Positions 60,527-64,000 of a stretch of 64,000 bases of DNA are shown here, piece by piece. The stretch's first letter is position 1. Each line of letters opens with the position of its first letter. This stretch comes from Flavobacterium sp. (lineage in GTDB: Bacteria > Bacteroidota > Bacteroidia > Flavobacteriales > Flavobacteriaceae), in assembly GCA_027484725.1 (NCBI GenBank), contig JAIXSK010000013.1:20963-84962 (forward strand), in the 5' to 3' direction. The position numbers and the translations under genes were made by a program. Under the pieces are notes generated by a model, which saw only the letters and a program-made list of their open reading frames with translations, was not told the origin of the DNA and ran no database searches.

Positions 60527-61426
60527 TTATGCGTTGAGCGCCTCGACTTTGATTTCCGGGTTTTTGAGCATGTCTTTGAGCATGTTTTCAATGCCGTTTT
60601 TGAGCGTAAAAGTACTTGACGGACAGCCATTACAAGCGCCTTGTAAGATGACTTTGACGCGTTTTTCTTGATCGTCGTAGGAATCAAAAACAATGTTTCC
60701 GCCATCGGCAGCTACCGCCGGGCGAACGTATTCTTCGAGAATTTCGATGATTTGCTGTGAAGTCGGATCAAGCGATTCGTATTGCGGTGCGTTTTGTTTT
60801 TCGGCCGGACTGGTTTGTTTGATGAGAGATGCGTCAACGACGGTTCCGCCATTTTCGATGTAATTTTTGATAAATGAGCGCAATTCAAGGGTGATTTCGT
60901 TCCAGTCGTAGCGGTCATATTTGGTGATGGTAACGTAGTTCTCGTCGATGAAAACTTCTTTGACAAAAGCAAAAGTGAAGAGTTCGCGCGCGAGTGGTGA
61001 GCTTTCGGTTTGGTCAATGTTTTTGAATTCAACCGCCGCAGGGGTAATGCGTGTATTGACTACAAATTTGAGTGTGGCCGGATTGGGTGTGGTTTCGCCG
61101 TAGACACTCACGGGTTTTTTCTGGTTGCTTTGCTCGGATGGTTGCACAATTACGCCGCCATTATTGACGAATTCTTCGATTTGTTCGGCAACGGCATCTT
61201 GGACATCGGGCCATTCAACAATGCTGAAGCGCTCAATGGCAATGAAATTTCCGGAAATATAAACGGTTTTGACAAAGGGTAAATAGAAGAGTTTTTGCGC
61301 CAGTGGTGAATTTTGAGCTTCGTCAATGTTCTTGAATTCAAAGCTTTCGTTTTGGGTAATGAAATCCGGGAATTCAAATTTGAGAATCGTCGGATTTTGG
61401 GTTTCTTTTATGTTGATTTTAATCAT
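60527..61426 (-). CDS. NifU-family Fe-S scaffold protein with duplicated Nfu N-terminal domain
   Basis: This 299-residue protein ends in a NifU domain (about 215-299) with C265 and C268 (ACNGCPSSTFTLKNG), which assembles and passes on Fe-S clusters. Two Nfu N-terminal domains precede it at about 1-95 and 105-195. They are clearly alike (FKNIDEAQNSPLAQKLFYLPFVKTVY versus FKNIDQTESSPLARELFTFAFVKEVF), pointing to an internal duplication. The duplicated layout is, to my knowledge, usual in Flavobacteriia. Single gene, own promoter element and terminator. Confidence 0.92.
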   Translation of the reverse strand: MIKINIKETQNPTILKFEFPDFITQNESFEFKNIDEAQNSPLAQKLFYLPFVKTVYISGNFIAIERFSIVEWPDVQDAVAEQIEEFVNNGGVIVQPSEQSNQKKPVSVYGETTPNPATLKFVVNTRITPAAVEFKNIDQTESSPLARELFTFAFVKEVFIDENYVTITKYDRYDWNEITLELRSFIKNYIENGGTVVDASLIKQTSPAEKQNAPQYESLDPTSQQIIEILEEYVRPAVAADGGNIVFDSYDDQEKRVKVILQGACNGCPSSTFTLKNGIENMLKDMLKNPEIKVEALNA

Positions 61427-61443
61427 GGCTGGATGAATTTTTG

Positions 61444-61451
61444 CAAATTTA
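61444..61451 (-). promoter_or_regulatory. -7 promoter element for the NifU-like gene
   Basis: The minus strand reads TAAATTTG, matching TAnnTTTG, 17 nt before the ATG at 61426. Confidence 0.5.
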
Positions 61452-61475
61452 ACGAACTTATGTTGCGTGAATCAG

Positions 61476-61483
61476 TATATTTG
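61476..61483 (+). promoter_or_regulatory. -7 promoter element for the choice-of-anchor L gene
   Basis: TATATTTG matches TAnnTTTG, 50 nt before the ATG at 61534 and divergent from the NifU-like promoter, with 24 nt between the two elements. Confidence 0.45.
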
Positions 61484-61533
61484 AAGATTTAAGTTTTTAT
61501 TATCATTTTTTGCATCGTTTTCAATTCATTGCT

Positions 61534-64000
61534 ATGAAAAAGATTCTATTGCTGATGACCCTATTTATAGGCGCTTCTGTACAGGCGCAGGTGCTCATCA
61601 ACAACACTACACAAACGCCTGCGCAATTGGTTCAAAATGCACTGGTCGGTCAAGGAGTAACTCCGCTCAATGTTAAGTTTAATGGCAGTACAGCCAATGC
61701 GAATATTCTTCGCGATCAGGTAGGCGAGTTCAATGTTAATTTTGCCGGGAGCACTTTGGGGTTGAGTCGGGGAATTATTCTAGCTACAGGAAATGCTCAG
61801 TTTGGATTAGGGCCAAATAATTGCACTACATTTGGTTGCGGAAACATGCCTTCGCCTAATGCTTTTGGTTCAGACCCGGATTTGGCGGCAGTGGCTGGTG
61901 ATCCGATTTCTAGTTCGGCTATTTTAGAATTTGATTTTGTGGCCACCGGACTCGAACTCAATTTTGACTTTGTTTTTGGTTCTGAAGAATATCCAGAATA
62001 TGTAAATAGTATTAATGATAGTTTTGGTTTCTTTTTAAGTGGTCCGGGAATTACAGGTCCGTATTCAGGAAATGCAAAAAACATTGCTTTAATACCCAGT
62101 ACAACGACTCCTATTTCTATTGATAATGTAAATTATGGGCCAGGAAACAATGGTGTTGGGGCAGTAAATCCGAGCTATTTTTTTAATAACTTAACTACGG
62201 GTTTAAATCCCAACAACTCTGCGACACCCACGGTGGAATATGACGGTTTTACCAAAGTGATTAGAGCCTACTCACAGTTGCAATGTGGCGGGCTTTACCA
62301 TATCAAGCTTGCCATCGGAAATGTTTCTGACGATTTTTTAGATTCTGCGGTTTTTATTCAAAACTTTACCATTCCGCCACTTGAATTGTTGGATGAGTTT
62401 GGTTTGAGCAGTAATACCGGGGTTTGCTTTGGGACACCCATTACTATTAATTCGGGGTTAACCGTAGGCACCACAGTTATTAAATGGTTCAGAGATGGTG
62501 TTTTGATTCCCGGTGAAAACGGGCCAAGTTTGGTGGCCACCCAATCGGGGGTTTATAAATTGGAACAATATACAACGAGTGGTTGTTTGTTGGCATCAGA
62601 TGATATTACCATCACTTATTTGCCGGATTTGTCATTAAATCAGCCCAATGACATTGATTTGTGTGTTCCGGTTGCGGCTCAATATGATTTTGGAAATATT
62701 GACCAAACTAGTGCAGTATTAGGAACTTTAGATCCTAATTTTTATGGGGTTTCTTATTACAATACCAATACAAATAATGAGGCTCTTTATGGTTCACTGA
62801 CCGGGTTGATTCCTGACGCTGATGTTCAGCATTACATTACTAGTGCTACTTCATCAACTATTTGGATTCGCGTTGAAGATTTTAATACCGGATGTGTGAG
62901 TCTTAGACAGTTTAATCTCAATGTTGGCAATCAGGCCAGCGGAACCATCTCTTACGGATTGAGTCCGTTTTGTGAAAGTAACACAACTCCACAACCTGTA
63001 ATAGCCACCGGACTGACACCCGGAGGAACTTATTCAGCGACGCCTTCGGGATTGGTTATAAATCCTAGTAACGGAACCATCATCCCTAATGGTAGTCTTT
63101 TTAATACCTACACCGTTACCTATGAAATTCCTGCTACCGCTTATTGTTCGGCCTTTGTAACCACTGCTCAAGTAATCATTTCAAATTGTGCTTGTACGGT
63201 AACAGCGTCTTCTACAGGTCAAACTTTGTGTTTGGGTCAAACCATTACGCCCATAACTTATACAACTTCCGGAGCAACTTCGGGGGGTATTGCTGCGGGT
63301 TCTTTACCACCGGGAGTATCTGCTAGTTTTTCTTCTGGTGTACTCACAGTTTCCGGAACCCCAACAGCAGCCGGAACTTACAGTTATTCGGTTTCGATGA
63401 CCTCAGGAACGGATGTTTGTGTTGGCAACGGAACAATTATCGTTGAACCAGATTCGAGTATAGTTTTAAGTTCGGCTCCATCATCAAACAATCAGGTTTT
63501 GTGTGTCAATCAAGCCTTACCGATTTCGATAGTTTACACCTTGACGGATGCCACCGGAGCCACAGCAACCAATTTACCACCAGGCGTTACTGGAGTTTAT
63601 AATTCAGGTGTGTATACCATTTCAGGAACACCTACAAGTGCCGGTTTATACAATTATACAGTTACCACAACCGGAAATTGTGCAAGCGCTTCTCTAGGAG
63701 GGTCCATTACCGTGAATTCTGCTGTAACCATGACGCTTTCTTCAACGAGCAATGACAATCAAACACTTTGTGTGAACACAGCTTTGTCTCCGATTGTATA
63801 TAATACAGCCAATGGTGTTACCAATGTTACGGCTACAAACTTACCTTCTGGAGTAAGCGGTTCATTCTCAGGGGGGGATTTTACATTATCAGGAACTCCG
63901 ACTGCAACAGGAACGTTTAATTATACATTAACCACTACAGGCGGTTGTGGTACAGCGACGCAAAGTGGTACTATTACGGTCAATCCAGATGCGACGATAT
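61534..64000 (+). CDS. giant choice-of-anchor L surface protein with Ig-like repeats (partial, 3-prime end missing)
   Basis: An open frame of 822 codons with no stop reaches the window edge. It has a signal peptide (MKKILLLMTLFIGASVQAQ) and an N-terminal choice-of-anchor L domain at about 25-290 (LSRGIILATGNAQFGLGPNN ... FDFVFGSEEYPEYV ... YDGFTKVIRAYSQLQCGGLYHIKLAIGN). An Ig/PKD-like segment comes next. At least three repeats of about 85-90 residues start near residue 555, each with LC-x-nQ-xL-xPI and TNLPPGVxGxx-SGxxTISGTPTxAG, the putative Ig (He_PIG) type. Such proteins normally end in a type IX sorting domain, beyond the window. Probable adhesin or matrix protein. Confidence 0.88.
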   Translation, partial: MKKILLLMTLFIGASVQAQVLINNTTQTPAQLVQNALVGQGVTPLNVKFNGSTANANILRDQVGEFNVNFAGSTLGLSRGIILATGNAQFGLGPNNCTTFGCGNMPSPNAFGSDPDLAAVAGDPISSSAILEFDFVATGLELNFDFVFGSEEYPEYVNSINDSFGFFLSGPGITGPYSGNAKNIALIPSTTTPISIDNVNYGPGNNGVGAVNPSYFFNNLTTGLNPNNSATPTVEYDGFTKVIRAYSQLQCGGLYHIKLAIGNVSDDFLDSAVFIQNFTIPPLELLDEFGLSSNTGVCFGTPITINSGLTVGTTVIKWFRDGVLIPGENGPSLVATQSGVYKLEQYTTSGCLLASDDITITYLPDLSLNQPNDIDLCVPVAAQYDFGNIDQTSAVLGTLDPNFYGVSYYNTNTNNEALYGSLTGLIPDADVQHYITSATSSTIWIRVEDFNTGCVSLRQFNLNVGNQASGTISYGLSPFCESNTTPQPVIATGLTPGGTYSATPSGLVINPSNGTIIPNGSLFNTYTVTYEIPATAYCSAFVTTAQVIISNCACTVTASSTGQTLCLGQTITPITYTTSGATSGGIAAGSLPPGVSASFSSGVLTVSGTPTAAGTYSYSVSMTSGTDVCVGNGTIIVEPDSSIVLSSAPSSNNQVLCVNQALPISIVYTLTDATGATATNLPPGVTGVYNSGVYTISGTPTSAGLYNYTVTTTGNCASASLGGSITVNSAVTMTLSSTSNDNQTLCVNTALSPIVYNTANGVTNVTATNLPSGVSGSFSGGDFTLSGTPTATGTFNYTLTTTGGCGTATQSGTITVNPDATI

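Noticed and set aside
1..64000. Search by eye for tRNA, rRNA, CRISPR arrays, transposases, phage genes and defence systems
   Set aside because: No gap is large enough for rRNA or an array, no cloverleaf was seen in the gaps, and every large frame has a housekeeping, transport or surface assignment.

Overview
The window looks like a chromosomal segment of a gliding Bacteroidota, most likely a member of Flavobacteriaceae close to Flavobacterium. The evidence is a SusC/SusD pair, the type IX secretion/gliding genes sprA and remB, C-terminal type IX sorting domains (YPNPA motifs) on secreted proteins, a mevalonate route to isoprenoids, and the Bacteroidota -7 promoter element TAnnTTTG, which I find at 16 places, mostly 12-25 nt before a start codon. 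Coding density is very high. No gap without a gene exceeds 300 bases; the longest is the 229-base lacI/susC intergenic region. I saw no rRNA, tRNA, CRISPR array, insertion sequence or prophage gene.

Region 1 (1-8540): the start of a basic N-terminal extension (probably a pseudouridine synthase), then UbiA prenyltransferase, mevalonate kinase and diphosphomevalonate decarboxylase on the minus strand. Divergent tspO follows, then a large type IX-secreted protein, a YhiN/HI0933-type flavoprotein and a glycerophosphodiester phosphodiesterase.

Region 2 (8601-29444): a complete alpha-glucan (starch/maltodextrin) utilisation locus in two divergent arms. The plus arm encodes the outer-membrane and surface machinery: SusC, SusD, SusE-like protein and a type IX-secreted GH13 enzyme with CBM48. 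The minus arm encodes the LacI regulator, a sugar MFS importer, beta-phosphoglucomutase, GH65 maltose phosphorylase, and signal-peptide-bearing GH13, GH31 and GH13 enzymes. Polymer would be cut at the surface, imported by SusCD, trimmed in the periplasm, and maltose carried to the cytoplasm. There GH65 makes beta-glucose 1-phosphate and the mutase makes glucose 6-phosphate. A perfect 14-bp LacI-type palindrome lies midway between lacI and susC, and a 24-bp element is repeated in the two divergent control regions.

Region 3 (29556-46479): AsmA-like protein, malic enzyme, ruvA, the very large sprA (translocon/gliding, TTG start), gcvH, a VanZ-like protein, deoC and remB. Region 4 (46576-51732): a cytochrome oxidase biogenesis cluster with heme O synthase, two subunit III genes, subunit IV, a cysteine-free SCO-like protein, SCO1, DUF420 and a small CxxC membrane protein. 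Region 5 (51733-64000): DUF4403 lipoprotein, TolC, MacA-like adaptor, TsaB, an unknown secreted protein, MscS channel, DUF255 thioredoxin-domain protein, NifU-like scaffold, and the first 822 codons of a giant choice-of-anchor L adhesin-like protein that runs off the end.

Two intergenic hairpin elements (about 14576-14639 and 60420-60475) resemble each other and are probably copies of a REP-like repeat. Functions are assigned from motifs and family knowledge recalled while reading; no database search was possible.
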